A stretch of DNA of 64,000 bases, taken from NCBI RefSeq assembly GCF_003711515.1, contig NW_021167084.1, positions 112,745-176,744 of the forward strand. The letters run 5' to 3'. Shown here in pieces: positions 34,716-45,700 of this stretch. Under the pieces are notes generated by a model. It was not told the DNA's origin and ran no database searches. It worked only from the letters and a program-made list of their open reading frames with translations. Within the stretch, counting starts at the first letter, position 1; each line of letters begins with the position of its first letter. The DNA comes from Sodiomyces alkalinus F11 (Eukaryota; Ascomycota; Sordariomycetes; Glomerellales; Plectosphaerellaceae). Position numbers and translations under genes: made by a program.

Positions 34716-36368
34716 ATGATACATGATACAGGCTCCAGTTACGCTTACACCATGCTCCCCAAAAATGTCATCGAGGAGATCCAGACCGACCGCGATCAGT
34801 CCATCAACATCTCGCAAGATCAACACGAACACCATGAAGATGAACAACATGAAGAAATTGAAGCGTCTTCCGCCCACACTCTGAAATCGGCCTTCCACCG
34901 CACCACCTTCCCCGGCGCCCTCCTCTTCAACCTCGCCTCCTTCATCCTCCCGGCCCTATACAGCACCCTCTCCAAATTCTGGGTTGCCCAAATCGACGCC
35001 TCCCTCGTCGTCACCACCGACGTCTACACCTACATCGGCATCATCGTCGAAGTCCTCAACGAAGGCCTGCCGCGCGCCTCGTGGGTCATCATCGGCGACA
35101 AGGCCTCCCGGACCCTCGCCCAGCGGCTACAACTAACCCACACCTTGATCCTGACCCAGGCGGCGCTGGGCCTCGTCATGAGCGTCGCCTTTGTCTCGGG
35201 CGCGTCGTCGTTCGCCGATGCCTTCGTCCCCGTCGAGGTGCGCGACGTGAGCGTCAGCTACGTGCGCATCAGCGCGTTCAGCGCCCTGGGGAGTGCGGTC
35301 GAGACGGCGACGGCGAATGCCACCAGGGCGTTGGATAAGCCGGACGTGCCGTTGATGATCAGCTCGGCCAAGTTTGCGGTGAATATCATCCTGGATCTTC
35401 TTCTCATCTCGACTGTCCGTGTGGGGGGACATGAGCCGACAGTGAACCTCCAGGCGGGGATCCAGCTTGCCTGTAATCTGACGGCTGCGTCGGTCGGACT
35501 GGTCTATTTTCTCTGGCGCAACACCTTCACATTCAAGACCAAGCTCGCCCATGCAAGTCTTGCACAAGAAAGCGGAACACAACCACAGTCGCAACCGCAA
35601 ATACACGACGAGCCTACCCGACCGAGCATCGCTGCCCTCCTCGTACTCATCCGCCCCGGCATCATCACCTTCACCGAATCCGCCATCCGCAACGCCCTCT
35701 ACCTCTGGCTCGTCACCACCATCGTAGCCATGGGCTCCACCTACGCCACCGCCTGGGGCATCTTCAATACCATCCGCTGGGGCCTCGTCATGGTGCCCGT
35801 CCTGGCCCTGGAACAAACCTCCCTCGCCTTCACGGGCCACAAATGGGGCGCGTTCCGCCGCTCCATCGGCATCACCAACCTGCGGCCCCGCGGCGCCGAC
35901 CCCCGCGCCACCATCCTCCCCATCATGCGCCCCGCGCTCGTCAGCGCATCGCTCGCCCTGGCCGTCGAGGTCCCCGTCTGCCTCTTCCTGACCTTCTTCG
36001 CCGCGCGCCCTTTCGCGAGGTATCTGGGCGGGTCGGACGAGGTCGCGGACTTGACGGCCATGATGTGGCGGTCGATCGACTGGTGTTACATCTTCTACGC
36101 CGTGTCGACGCAGTTGGCGACCGTATTGCTGGCGACGAGGCCGCGGTGGTACCTCTGGCAGAGCTTGGCGAGTAATTTGCTGTACGTGCTGCCCTGGGCG
36201 GTCGTGTGTCAGACGGCGCGGCTGGATCCGGGGCGGGCTTGGACGTACCATTCGTTCGTGTTTGGGGGGAGTTTGGTGTTTAGTTTCGGGGCCGTCTTGG
36301 TCGTTTGTGGGCTGTGGGTTTGGACTTTGATGAAGGGGAGGATGAGGCTGGAGGTATTTCGAAGTTGA
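34716..36368 (+). CDS. MATE-type multidrug/metabolite efflux transporter
   Basis: A single exon of up to 550 residues. The first ATG is 34716; the in-frame ATG at 34752 (CACCATGCTC) has the better context. After a hydrophilic, His/Glu-rich N-terminal ~60 residues, there are about twelve hydrophobic segments in two halves. The first half begins with [20 protein letters not shown] and the second with [19 protein letters not shown], joined by a polar loop (about 285-305). This two-bundle layout and the small-residue-rich helices fit the MATE family, which expels organic cations or metabolites with H+ or Na+ exchange. The match is to divergent fungal members, so substrate is unknown. It is convergent (67 bp apart) with a Zn2Cys6 regulator, which suggests a metabolite-export role (inference). 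Confidence 0.8.
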   Translation: MIHDTGSSYAYTMLPKNVIEEIQTDRDQSINISQDQHEHHEDEQHEEIEASSAHTLKSAFHRTTFPGALLFNLASFILPALYSTLSKFWVAQIDASLVVTTDVYTYIGIIVEVLNEGLPRASWVIIGDKASRTLAQRLQLTHTLILTQAALGLVMSVAFVSGASSFADAFVPVEVRDVSVSYVRISAFSALGSAVETATANATRALDKPDVPLMISSAKFAVNIILDLLLISTVRVGGHEPTVNLQAGIQLACNLTAASVGLVYFLWRNTFTFKTKLAHASLAQESGTQPQSQPQIHDEPTRPSIAALLVLIRPGIITFTESAIRNALYLWLVTTIVAMGSTYATAWGIFNTIRWGLVMVPVLALEQTSLAFTGHKWGAFRRSIGITNLRPRGADPRATILPIMRPALVSASLALAVEVPVCLFLTFFAARPFARYLGGSDEVADLTAMMWRSIDWCYIFYAVSTQLATVLLATRPRWYLWQSLASNLLYVLPWAVVCQTARLDPGRAWTYHSFVFGGSLVFSFGAVLVVCGLWVWTLMKGRMRLEVFRS

Positions 36369-36435
36369 TCTCTATAGTCCATACCTGACCCTGGAGGAAG
36401 AATATGCATGTGGGCACCGAAGCAAAGATTCATGT

Positions 36436-37791
36436 TCATCCTGCGTTGGCACTCCATCGCTCCAGTGTCTCCAAACCACAAGTCACCGAGAGGACGGCGC
36501 GGGCGAATTCGTCCAGGTCAGCTGGGTTGAACCCAGTCAGCAAGAGATTCTCATCGGCGACCTGGACGATGCTCATGTTCCCCTTTTTCTCCCTGAGCTT
36601 GGCGAGCCACGTGTAAGCAGACGGCGCATCCCATAGACCGTCGGCCCCGCTGACGGGGAGGCTTCCGAAACACTCGGTCCAGCCCTGCTTCATGATCCGG
36701 TAGGTCGTGACGATGAGCAAGGCGGTCGTGTACACCCTGCGGACCGACTCGGCAAAGATCCACGCCTGCCAGACGTGCTCAACGTCGGCGGTGGCGGCGG
36801 TGGCGGTGGTGATGGTCCCTTCGCCGAGGTACGGGACAGCCCAGTCAATCTGGCAAGCGACATCCAAGGAGGCGCTCTCGCGCAACTGATACGCCCAAGC
36901 AATGAGGAGATCAAGCCTCTCCTCGGCCTCGGCACGACATCGAATGTCCCCGTCAAAGAGACAAATAATGGTGTAGATGACCAGGGCGGCCGTACGCTGA
37001 AGGTGCGTGGTGGTATCCAGCATGACGCTCCCTAGGTTCTCATTCTCCGCTCCCTCGGACCCTTCGACCCCCGCGGCGGCATGGGGCGCGGACGCCTGGG
37101 TCGACTCATCATGCTGCTGCTGCTGCTGCTGCTGGACTAACCTGGTGGCACGGTCTGCGACGATGCGGAGGACAGCCCGCCCCATGGCGGGTGTACGTGA
37201 CTGGTAGGCGACGGCGGCGGTGAAGGCGTCCTGCACAATGAGGGGCAGGTCGGAGGCGAAGAGCTGGCCGTGGATCAGCGGGCAGCGGGCGTCCGAAGTC
37301 CACTGGCCCACCCAGCGCTGGAGCTGGCCGACGAAATGGGGGAGGGCCTGGTCGGTGAAGCTGACGCGGCCAATCAGGTGAGGAGCGGGTTTGGCGTTCC
37401 AGGACGTCGGGTTGAGGAACCAGAGGTTGGCGATGTAGGCGTCGATTTCGTTGACCGGCTGCTGATGCCAATGGTGGTGCAGGTGCTGACGCTGCTGCTC
37501 CTCCGCGTCTTGTACAGGGGTGGCCGTGGTATCCGGGGTCAGCCGGGTTGTTGTCGGGACGGCTATCTGATTCGCGGGACCTACGCCGCCGATGGGAGCG
37601 GCTACGGCGGAGATTCCCTGACCGTCCTCGGTAAAGACGAGATGATAAGGGGGTGCGACCCGAGGGGCCGGGTATCTGCAGTCGATGCCCTGCCTGGTGC
37701 AGCGGGAGCAGGCCGGGATCTGCTTGGAGCACCTCCTTTTGGCCTTGGTGCAGGACACGCAGGCCATGATCCTGCGGGTGGACTGGGACAT
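36436..37791 (-). CDS. Zn(II)2Cys6 transcription factor
   Basis: A single exon of 451 residues. The N-terminal zinc cluster has Cys11, 14, 21, 28, 31 and 38 (C-x2-C-x6-C-x6-C-x2-C-x6-C) with the basic stretch KAKRR, the DNA-contacting pattern of fungal binuclear cluster regulators. A linker and a mostly helical C-terminal part follow. A polyglutamine run of seven is encoded near 37114-37134. I do not see a clear middle homology region, and the protein is short for the family. It sits between the MATE transporter (convergent) and a short-chain dehydrogenase (divergent, 616 bp), the usual place for a pathway-specific regulator. The targets are inferred, not shown. Confidence 0.93.
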   Translation of the reverse strand: MSQSTRRIMACVSCTKAKRRCSKQIPACSRCTRQGIDCRYPAPRVAPPYHLVFTEDGQGISAVAAPIGGVGPANQIAVPTTTRLTPDTTATPVQDAEEQQRQHLHHHWHQQPVNEIDAYIANLWFLNPTSWNAKPAPHLIGRVSFTDQALPHFVGQLQRWVGQWTSDARCPLIHGQLFASDLPLIVQDAFTAAVAYQSRTPAMGRAVLRIVADRATRLVQQQQQQQHDESTQASAPHAAAGVEGSEGAENENLGSVMLDTTTHLQRTAALVIYTIICLFDGDIRCRAEAEERLDLLIAWAYQLRESASLDVACQIDWAVPYLGEGTITTATAATADVEHVWQAWIFAESVRRVYTTALLIVTTYRIMKQGWTECFGSLPVSGADGLWDAPSAYTWLAKLREKKGNMSIVQVADENLLLTGFNPADLDEFARAVLSVTCGLETLERWSANAG

Positions 37792-38407
37792 TACGGAGAG
37801 TAGTCTGAGTAGTGATCGAATGGGGTGAGTCTGACTGTCTGACTGTCTGCGTTAACTTGCGTCGGTGGTCAAGATCAGTCTAGGTACATGTAGTAAGCGC
37901 ATGAGAAGTCCGAGGGGAAAAAGTGGGAAGGTGGTTTGTCCTTGTTGTCTGCTCACAGGAGACACGACGTTCGTCAGCTTGCGGCGAAATGTCCGCCCTA
38001 GATAATGTTAGATCCGCATGCGGGCGTGGATCCGCCCTCGCGGGTTTTCTTCCGCTCCCCGTCACCAGGTGGGGATGAATTTGTTGGGTATCCGGGGTGT
38101 CCCGAAGGTTCCCCCCTTAATTATCCCGAAGGCACTGTTAGACCGACGGATTTCTCCCCGTCTAACTAGAAAACAGAAACTCCCAGCGTCATTATCATTG
38201 TATCAGTAGGAAAAAAGCCCGTCATTGCATGAAAATCTCCGATAGATCACCGAATGAGTATCATCGAGGTATAAGAAGCCTGGAGTAGGGGGCACAAATC
38301 AAAAGAATGGCTCAGGTCCAACAGCAGTCAGAAAGAACTGATACAAGTCTACAACACTCACACTCACGCTCACACTTACGCTACGCACCTCTCTAATCCT
38401 CCTCACC
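37792..38407. promoter_or_regulatory. Divergent promoter of regulator and dehydrogenase
   Basis: The 616 bp between start codons contain CGG-N8-CCG at 37982-37995, an inverted CGG pair of the type zinc cluster dimers bind, and further CCG/CGG triplets around 38012-38045. A TATA-like TATAAG is at 38270-38275, about 135 bp before the dehydrogenase start. Regulation by the neighbouring factor is inference. Confidence 0.4.
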
Positions 38408-39530
38408 ATGAGCCTCCCCTCTCTTCAAAAGTACCACAAAGCCCCCTACCCGGCCATCGACCCCAAGCGTCCAGAACTCAGCCAGGCCGGGAAGACCGTC
38501 CTCATCACAGGCGGCAACACCGGCATCGGCTTCGCCATAGCCCGAGCCTTCACCGCGGCATCTGCCAAACGCGTCATCCTCACGGGCCGCCGTCCGGACG
38601 TGGTTCGGGACTCCGCCGCCCAACTCGCCCGGGAAGCCGAGCAGCTGGGCTCACCTACCGTTGCCGACGGGCGCGTGTGCGACGTCTCCTCGCTCGAGGC
38701 GTCCGGGAAGCTCTGGGCCGATCTCCAGGCGGAGGGGATCGTGGTTGACGTTCTCGTGCTGAATGCGGCGGCCATGGGGGCGCAGAAGAGTATTCTCGAG
38801 AACGGAAGGGATGGCGTCTGGCAGGATTTCCTGGTGAACGTGCGGACGCCGCTTGATTTTGCAGAGCGGTTGTATAAGCAGCCTGGTCAAGGGACAAGAC
38901 AAAAGGTAAAGCCTTTCGTTCTTCTTCTTCTTGTTTTCTCGCCCCTTTGTCTTGGCCCTTCATAAAGCCCATGCGATGGTTCCAAGTTCTAACCCACCTT
39001 GCTCGCCAGTTCATCGTCAACGTTTCGACCATCGCTTCCTACATGTGGACGACCATGGGGGGCGATAGACCCACGTACGGTCTCACCAAGCTCTCGGGGA
39101 ACGCGGTCGTCCAGCAAATCGCCAGAGATGTGAAGCCGGAGGTGATGCAGATTGTCAGCTTCCACCCCGGTGGCATCCTGAGCGAGTCGGCACGTAAACA
39201 CATTCCCGAGCAAGTGATTAACAGCATGGTGTGGGACGATGGTGAGTTTCGTTCGGTACTCCCTAGAACGACGGATGACGGATGACGCCGACGGGGAAGC
39301 AGCAAGCTACTGCTAACGCAAGACGCCTTGTAGAAAATTTACCCGGCCGCTTGGCTGTCTTTCTGGCCTCTCCAGAGGCCGAGTTCCTTCACGGTCGCTT
39401 CATCTGGTCGAACTGGGATGTCGAAGAGCTGAAGACCGGCGTTGTCGGGGAGCAGATCAAGAAGGAACCGCATTTCCTCAAGGCCGGTATCGAGGGTTTG
39501 TCGGAGAGCATGCTTCCACCGAAGTTTTAG
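38408..39530 (+). CDS. Short-chain dehydrogenase/reductase (classical SDR)
   Basis: Three exons, 38408-38905, 39010-39241 and 39334-39530, give 308 residues. Introns of 104 and 92 bp have GTAAAG and GTGAGT donors and CAG/TAG acceptors, and keep frame. The Rossmann motif TGGNTGIG is at 34-41, an LNAAAMG segment takes the place of the usual NNAG, and the active site has Ser176, Tyr189 and Lys193 (YGLTK), with a FHPGG turn after it. All catalytic residues are present, so an active NAD(P)-dependent oxidoreductase is expected. There is no signal peptide or membrane anchor. The substrate is unknown. Position next to a Zn2Cys6 regulator and MATE transporter suggests secondary or detoxification metabolism (inference). 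Confidence 0.93.
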
Positions 39531-40746
39531 TCGCGTGGGTTGGGTGTTGCCAGTTGGGTTGGAAATAATAAGCGCCCTGCACATTGTATTACATGCGAAT
39601 AGGGCGTAAATTATGGTATAATTTTAGTACCTTACGTAAGGTAGGAGCACGCGGCACGGGCGGATGTTCCCGTCAGACCCGTTGTAAAAAGCGGAGCTAG
39701 TCCATGGCCCGATCCGCCGAAGTACTCCGTACAGTTCTGTACCTAAGGTACTGTAACTAGGTACCAAGTGCACCGCAAGGGGTCACTGAGGGCGATGAAC
39801 GTACAACGGAAAATAAAGAATAATGCTGTTTGTGCTTCGTGCAGCTCATCATTACCTAGTGGCTGGTTGACCGTTGGTCGTTGGCCTCGGCTGTCACCCT
39901 GTCAGGGAGCAAAATACGACCAAAATAACCACCAACCAACGCGTCCCGCCTCTCACTCCGTATTCATCCTGCAGCTCAGTCCAAGGCGCGTTTCATCTCA
40001 AGGACGGGACGGGGTTAGCAGGCTCCACGTGTGTACATCTTAATGGGCGTTAAATGCCGGAGTCTTTAACAGGTCCGAAGTAATTATTCGTAATGACTGT
40101 CGGGAATGGGGCCCGCCCAGTAGAGTTGTCCAGACTCGTCCAGGGCATCAAGGAGGAGCCCCTGGGGAAGAGTCTAGAACTGGCACGGGCCGGCGTGGCC
40201 CGATCGTCTTGGCCAGATTGGGTGCTCATTCCCGTTGGGACAGCTGGAGTCTGAGCTGTGAAATGCGATGTAATTATGTACGGATTCAGATGGAAGCTTA
40301 CGAACTAGGCTGGGTACTGTGGCTCCAGGCGTCAGGGGCGCAGATTGCAGAAATGAAGCGCGTCGTAGGCTCTGCAGGTCTTCTGCATGTGGGTTTCAAC
40401 ATTGGCACTTTTTTCCTCTTTTTCCTCTTTTTCCCCTCCACATAGTCTCGTTTCTTTCTCTCCTCCTTTCGATCCGTTCTCCCTTTGTTCACCTTGACGG
40501 GAGTCACATAATTTGAGCTCTTTAGCTGTCTTTACCGACAGACCACCATTACCGCAGGTCCTTGTCTCTCAATTCTTCGGATTGCTCTCGGAGGTCTTTT
40601 CCATCGCTTGTTCCTATTATATCCCATCGCGAGGTGACCCATCGGTTTTCATACGTCTGGCAGGACCAGGCTTCCACCCCCCTCACGCTCATATACTTAC
40701 ACACACTTCGACTGCCCCTTTCGCAACTGCACCTCATCACCTCATC
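39531..40746. other. Intergenic region with palindromic AGGTA words
   Basis: About 1.2 kb without a gene. TACCTTACGTAAGGTA near 39629-39644 is a perfect 16 bp palindrome. A second cluster with GTACCTAAGGTAC lies at about 39738-39763, and GTACTCCGTAC near 39722. Positions 40400-40740 are T/C-rich and serve as promoter and leader of the bestrophin gene. Confidence 0.5.
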
Positions 40747-42357
40747 ATGTCCGAAGAAGGAGGCCTGCCCAACCACTCTGGTGGTCGCGGCGTCACTAGT
40801 GAGAAACGTACAGAAAAGGACGAAAACAACACCCAGACCACCTCCGAAAACAACACCCAGAACCAGAGCCAGAACGAAAAGGACAAAGAGATGCACCGCA
40901 AACTCGCTACACTAGAACCGCTACAGCCACCCAAGGAACCCCAGACAACCGTCCATGTCTTCGACATCGCCTCCCCCGCCCTCCCCCCGACCTCCCTCAA
41001 CTACTTCAGCCGCGACGACACCACCATGGAACTCGGCGACTACTTCACCGGCCCCCGCGACATCCAGAAACACTCCAAGTGGCCCCTCTTCCTCCAAATC
41101 CACGGCTCCATCCTCCCCAAGGTCGTCCTCCCCTTGACCATCCTCAGCCTCTGGGCCGCCGCCGTCACCACCGTCTCCGAACTCGTCCACGAACTCGGCG
41201 TCCGCTCCATCCTCCTCACCGTTCTTGGTTTTGTCGTCGCCCTCGGCCTCTCCTTCCGCTCCTCCACCGCCTACGAGCGCTACAGCGAAGGCCGCCGCTA
41301 CTGGGCCCAGCTCATCTTGGCCACCCAGACCCTCGCCCGCGTCATCTGGGTCCACACCAAAGACCACCCGGACCTGCCCCGGAAGCAGTCCACCCTCCGC
41401 CGCATCAGCTGCCTCAACCTCCTCCTCGCCTTCGCCGTCGCCCTCAAGCACAAGCTCCGCTTCGAGCCCTACACCGCCTACGACGACCTCCAGCACCTCG
41501 TCGCCCACCTCGACACCCTCGCCCGCGCCGCCACCGAGGCCGACCCGGACGCCGCCACCACCGCCCCGCAAAAGTCCTTTTACAAGGAAGTCGGCGAGTA
41601 CCTCGGCCTCGCCTTTGCGGAATCCAACCCGCGCAAGCGCATCAAGAAGGCCTCCCGCCCCCTGGGCAACCTGCCCCTCGAGATCCTCTCCCACCTCTCC
41701 GTCCTCATCGACGCCACCGTCGACGCCGGCCAGCTGCCGACCCCCATGCACCAGACCCTCGCCTACAACAACCTCACCGTCCTCAACGACATCCTCACGG
41801 GGACCGACCGCGTCCTGACCACCCCGCTCCCCATCGCCTACAACATCGCCATCGCCCAAATCACCTACCTCTACGTCTTCCTCCTCCCCTTCCAGCTCCA
41901 CCGCGACCTCGGCTGGATCACCATCCCCGCCTCCCTCGCCGCCGCCTACATCATCCTCGGCTTCCTCCTCATCGGCCGCGAGCTCGAGAACCCCTTCGGC
42001 CACGACGTCAACGACCTGCCCCTCGAGGCCTACTGCCAGCAGATCGCCCAGGAGCTCGACGTCATCGCCTCCATGGACGTGCCGCGCCGGGACCCTTACG
42101 GCGTGCTGGTCGAGAATGCCAAGAACCTGCCGCTGTACCCCGTCAGCATGGCCTCGTGGGATACGTGGGCGAGGCGGCCCGAGGCGAATATCTGTGATGT
42201 GATCCGCCGCAAGCCGGACATTCTGTTCCAGTCGCGCAAGAAGACGGACGAGGAGAGGGCGAGCGCGAGGGCCAGGGACGAGCCTTTGGGGCGGTCGAGG
42301 ACCCGGGAGCAGGGTTCGGCTAGCAGTGGCACTTTGCATGGTGATCACCACGTCTAG
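40747..42357 (+). CDS. Bestrophin-type (UPF0187) anion channel protein
   Basis: A single exon of 536 residues from the first in-frame ATG. A polar, Asn/Gln/Glu-rich N-terminal tail (about 1-60) precedes two hydrophobic segments (ILPKVVLPLTILSLWAAAVTT and ILLTVLGFVVALGLSF). Then comes RSSTAYERYSEGRRYWAQL, the signature region of the bestrophin/UPF0187 family. Two more membrane segments (AQITYLYVFLLPFQLH and IPASLAAAYIILGFLLIG) lead into GRELENPFGHDVNDLPL, the other conserved block. The family forms pentameric chloride or bicarbonate channels; fungal members are little studied. The C-terminal ~60 residues are charged and probably cytosolic. No sign of damage. Confidence 0.9.
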   Translation: MSEEGGLPNHSGGRGVTSEKRTEKDENNTQTTSENNTQNQSQNEKDKEMHRKLATLEPLQPPKEPQTTVHVFDIASPALPPTSLNYFSRDDTTMELGDYFTGPRDIQKHSKWPLFLQIHGSILPKVVLPLTILSLWAAAVTTVSELVHELGVRSILLTVLGFVVALGLSFRSSTAYERYSEGRRYWAQLILATQTLARVIWVHTKDHPDLPRKQSTLRRISCLNLLLAFAVALKHKLRFEPYTAYDDLQHLVAHLDTLARAATEADPDAATTAPQKSFYKEVGEYLGLAFAESNPRKRIKKASRPLGNLPLEILSHLSVLIDATVDAGQLPTPMHQTLAYNNLTVLNDILTGTDRVLTTPLPIAYNIAIAQITYLYVFLLPFQLHRDLGWITIPASLAAAYIILGFLLIGRELENPFGHDVNDLPLEAYCQQIAQELDVIASMDVPRRDPYGVLVENAKNLPLYPVSMASWDTWARRPEANICDVIRRKPDILFQSRKKTDEERASARARDEPLGRSRTREQGSASSGTLHGDHHV

Positions 42358-42740
42358 AGGGCGTGTCGTTGGAGTTCTTTTCTCCTATCTTCTTTTTTTC
42401 TTGGCTGTCTATCATCTGCGGCGAACATGATTTTACAAAGCAAAGGGACAACATAAGCGAGCATTTTCTTCTATGGAACAGGACGGGATGGGGTTTGAAA
42501 AGCATCATCTGGTTTGGCTTTAGGATTGCAAATCTTGAGAATCAATTTGATACCATCTTGATATTAACTAAACAGATCTCTTTTGAAGCTACAGACATGC
42601 CACATTTTGACTGTAAGAGCCAAGTACACGTTCAACAATCTCCAAAAATGACGCCCCATCCTATCTATTCGCAAAAGGGTATATAATCCACCATTAATCA
42701 ACTCTCTTTCCATGACCAATACGCTGGACATTCTTCTCCG
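42358..42740. other. Convergent 3' intergenic region
   Basis: 383 bp between convergent stop codons, AT-richer than the flanking genes. No gene seen. Confidence 0.5.
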
Positions 42741-45700
42741 CTACAGAATCCCCAACCCCCCCTGGTGCGGACTTCTGCTCGGGCTCGGACTCCCCCGCCT
42801 CCTCGCCGGACCCATGTACGCCCGGTGCAGCATCCTCTTCCACTCCGTAATCCGCTGTATCGCACCCTCCACTATAATCTCCCCCACCTGCAACTCCTTC
42901 TCCAGCGCCGGCACCGTCAGCCAGTTGTGGTTCGGCCCGCACGCCGAAGTGTGGCCCGGCGAGAAGCTGCGCAGCTTGATCGCGTTCTCCAGGCACCGCA
43001 GGCAGAACCGCGTGTCGATGCAGTACATGCACACCGCGTACGTCTCGTCCACCTCAAACCGCTTCATGCAATAGTCGCACGCCAGCGCCGGCGCGAACTC
43101 CCCCTCCTCCGAGAACACCTTCGTCAGGTTCATCTCGCCGCCCCCTCGCTTCGGCGAGACCCCCAGCCGCGGCGAACTGACCTGCCGGTCCGACCTGAGG
43201 CGGCCCCCCGAAGCATTGTTGCTGATGCTGTTGCTGCTGCTGCTGCTGCTGCTGCTCACCACCACCGGCTTGCGCGTCGACTGGCAGAGCGCCCTCGCGT
43301 TGGGCTCGTCCCCCGCTGCGATGAGGATCCGCTGGAGGTTCCGGATGCCAATCTCGTCGTTCTGCGGTTCGTCATCCTCCAAGATATCCAGGCTCTCCAT
43401 CACGAGCGACGACGCCAGCTGTTTCGCCTCGTCGACCCGGTCGCGGAACCGGTAAAAGAGCACCAGGAAGATGGACGCCTCGTTGACGTCGAACCCGGCC
43501 ATGTGCTGCGGCACGTTGCGGTTCTGGTACTTGCGCTGCTGCTCCTGCAGCTTCTCCAGCTTCGCCGTCCACTTGTCCACCGCCGGACTGCGCAGGCTAC
43601 CGTCGCCCTCCTGGAGCGCCTTGAGGTAGTACAGGCTCGCGAGGTTTCGGAACGAGCTCGCGTACTCGACCCGCACGGCGATGCTGCCTCTTGGTCTGTA
43701 CTCCTGGAAGCAGATGGCCTCTTGGATGATGATTGCCTTGTCGTATTCCTCCGCCGACATGTAGACGCGACCCAGCGCGTTGCGGAGGTAATACTCCTTG
43801 CGAGAGTTTATCTCTTCCTGCGCGATCTTGATGGCCGCTTGGTAGCGTCGCGCAATCCTGGCCGTCCGGTTCGTCCGCGCCGCCGCATCGGGTATCCAGT
43901 CTCTCGTCGCGTCGCTGGGGATCTGGTCGAGCAGGAAATAGACCAGCCGCGAGTATCCGTTCTCGGTGTACCTCTCGTCCAGCTCGTCGAGCAGCCTGGT
44001 AATCTCGGCCACGCGGTTGTTCTCGGCCAGGATCATCATAAGGGCGGCCTCGGGCTCGAAAGCCGGACAATCGTAAGCGTGCTTGATGGCTTCGCAGCAG
44101 TACGTGACGGCGCTCTCGACCCGGCCCAGCTTGCGGTAACACTGGGCAATCTGGTAGAGGTTCTTGTAAAACCGCCAACGCGCCGTGGTGTATTCCTGGT
44201 GCGTCTTGTATTTCTTCTCCCGCAGGTTCTTTTCCTCCACCACGTTGGACATGAGGTGGAGGTTGAGGGCCTTCTTGTAGTTGCCGGCCATGTAATAGCA
44301 CACGCCGATGCGACCACACGTCTCGACGATGTTCCGGTCCAGTTCCATGGCACGGTCAAAGTTGAGCAGCGCCTGGTTGTGGTGGCCTAAGGTGAGAAGA
44401 GTGCTTCCGATCCTACGATACAAGTGACCCGTCTTGGGCTGCCTCGACCACAGTGCTGCCCTCTGCACTCGCGTCTCCGCCGGCACATCTTCCCAGTGGT
44501 AGACCGAGTCGGACCACTTGGCGCCGCGATCCATCATCGCCAGCGACTGCACGACGCCGAAACAGAAGAGTGTCGGGATGTACATGCCAAAGTCCTCCTT
44601 GAGCCAGGCCTGGGCGAATATCCTGCCGAAGGGTTCCAGGAGGCTCACGGGAGCAGCGACGGCCTTGGCCGCCCAGGCCCGACCCTCGTCTGCGAGGCCG
44701 CTTACGACGTCGGGGTCGGCCATCCAGGCGCGAACGACGTCGATGCCCTTGTCACTCCAAATTTCCAGGCTCTCCTCGAACAAGTTCGTCCAGGCCAGTA
44801 TCACGGGCCGGTCGGTGAGCATAGTGTAGATCCGCTTGCCGAGGGTGGCCTTGGTGGGCGCCGGTAGAGCGGCCCGGTCGAGGTGGGCGAGATGTTCTTG
44901 CCAGTAGCGAGCTGCGTAGCGTTGAAGCGACAGTCCCTGGAAGCCAAACGAGGGGCAATCCGCATCGGTGAAAAGGCGGAGACACGTGTCTAGGACGTGC
45001 AGCTTGGCGGCGGCCGTGTTGAAGCCTATGGAAGGGTGGTTGGGAGAAGCGCGGATGTCGGTGGAGCAGTCGGCCAGGAAGAATTCGTGGACCGAGGCAT
45101 GGAAGAAGGTCACCCATGTGGTCTCTTTGTTGGAATGGAACTCGACTTCCCTCTCGGCCTCGGACAGGTCAGGGCTGCGTCGGGCGGCGGGATCCAGGGC
45201 GTTATTGTCTTCGTCCACGTTGTTTCTCTCGGCGGCCAAAGCGCGTTGCTGCTGGTACCGCTCGACCAGGTCGGCGGTCGACAAGCCATCCTCGCGCTCC
45301 AGGGTAAAGAAGGAGGCGAAATGGGTCCGTAGGGATTCTTCCAGGTGCAGGGGAGGGTCGCCAAACTTGAGGGACAGGATGGCCTCGATCTGCTCCAAGG
45401 TCAGGGCGGTCTCGGCGCAGCAAACCCACTGCAGGACCTCGTTCAAATCGCGGGCGTCGGCCACGGTGATGGTCTCGGAAAAGCGAAGGATGGATTGACG
45501 AAGCATGCCGTTGATCTCCTTTGGATACGACTGCAACCTTTCGAGAACGCCGCGCATGTGGCGTTCCCGACTGAGCTCGGAAAGCATGAACTTGGCCAGG
45601 ATAAAGAGGCCGTCGACCTGCTTGGCCATGACGCGAACAATCTCCATCTTCAACTCTGGCGACAGGCCCCGGAGGTTGTGGGCCTCGTTGACGCCGGCGA

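Noticed and set aside
35133..36251. 372-codon antisense frame in the transporter gene
   Set aside because: Arg/Gly/Asp-rich shadow frame, no domain.
40921..42351. 476-codon antisense frame in the bestrophin gene
   Set aside because: Gly/Glu/Val-rich mirror of GC-biased third positions. The + strand has the family motifs.
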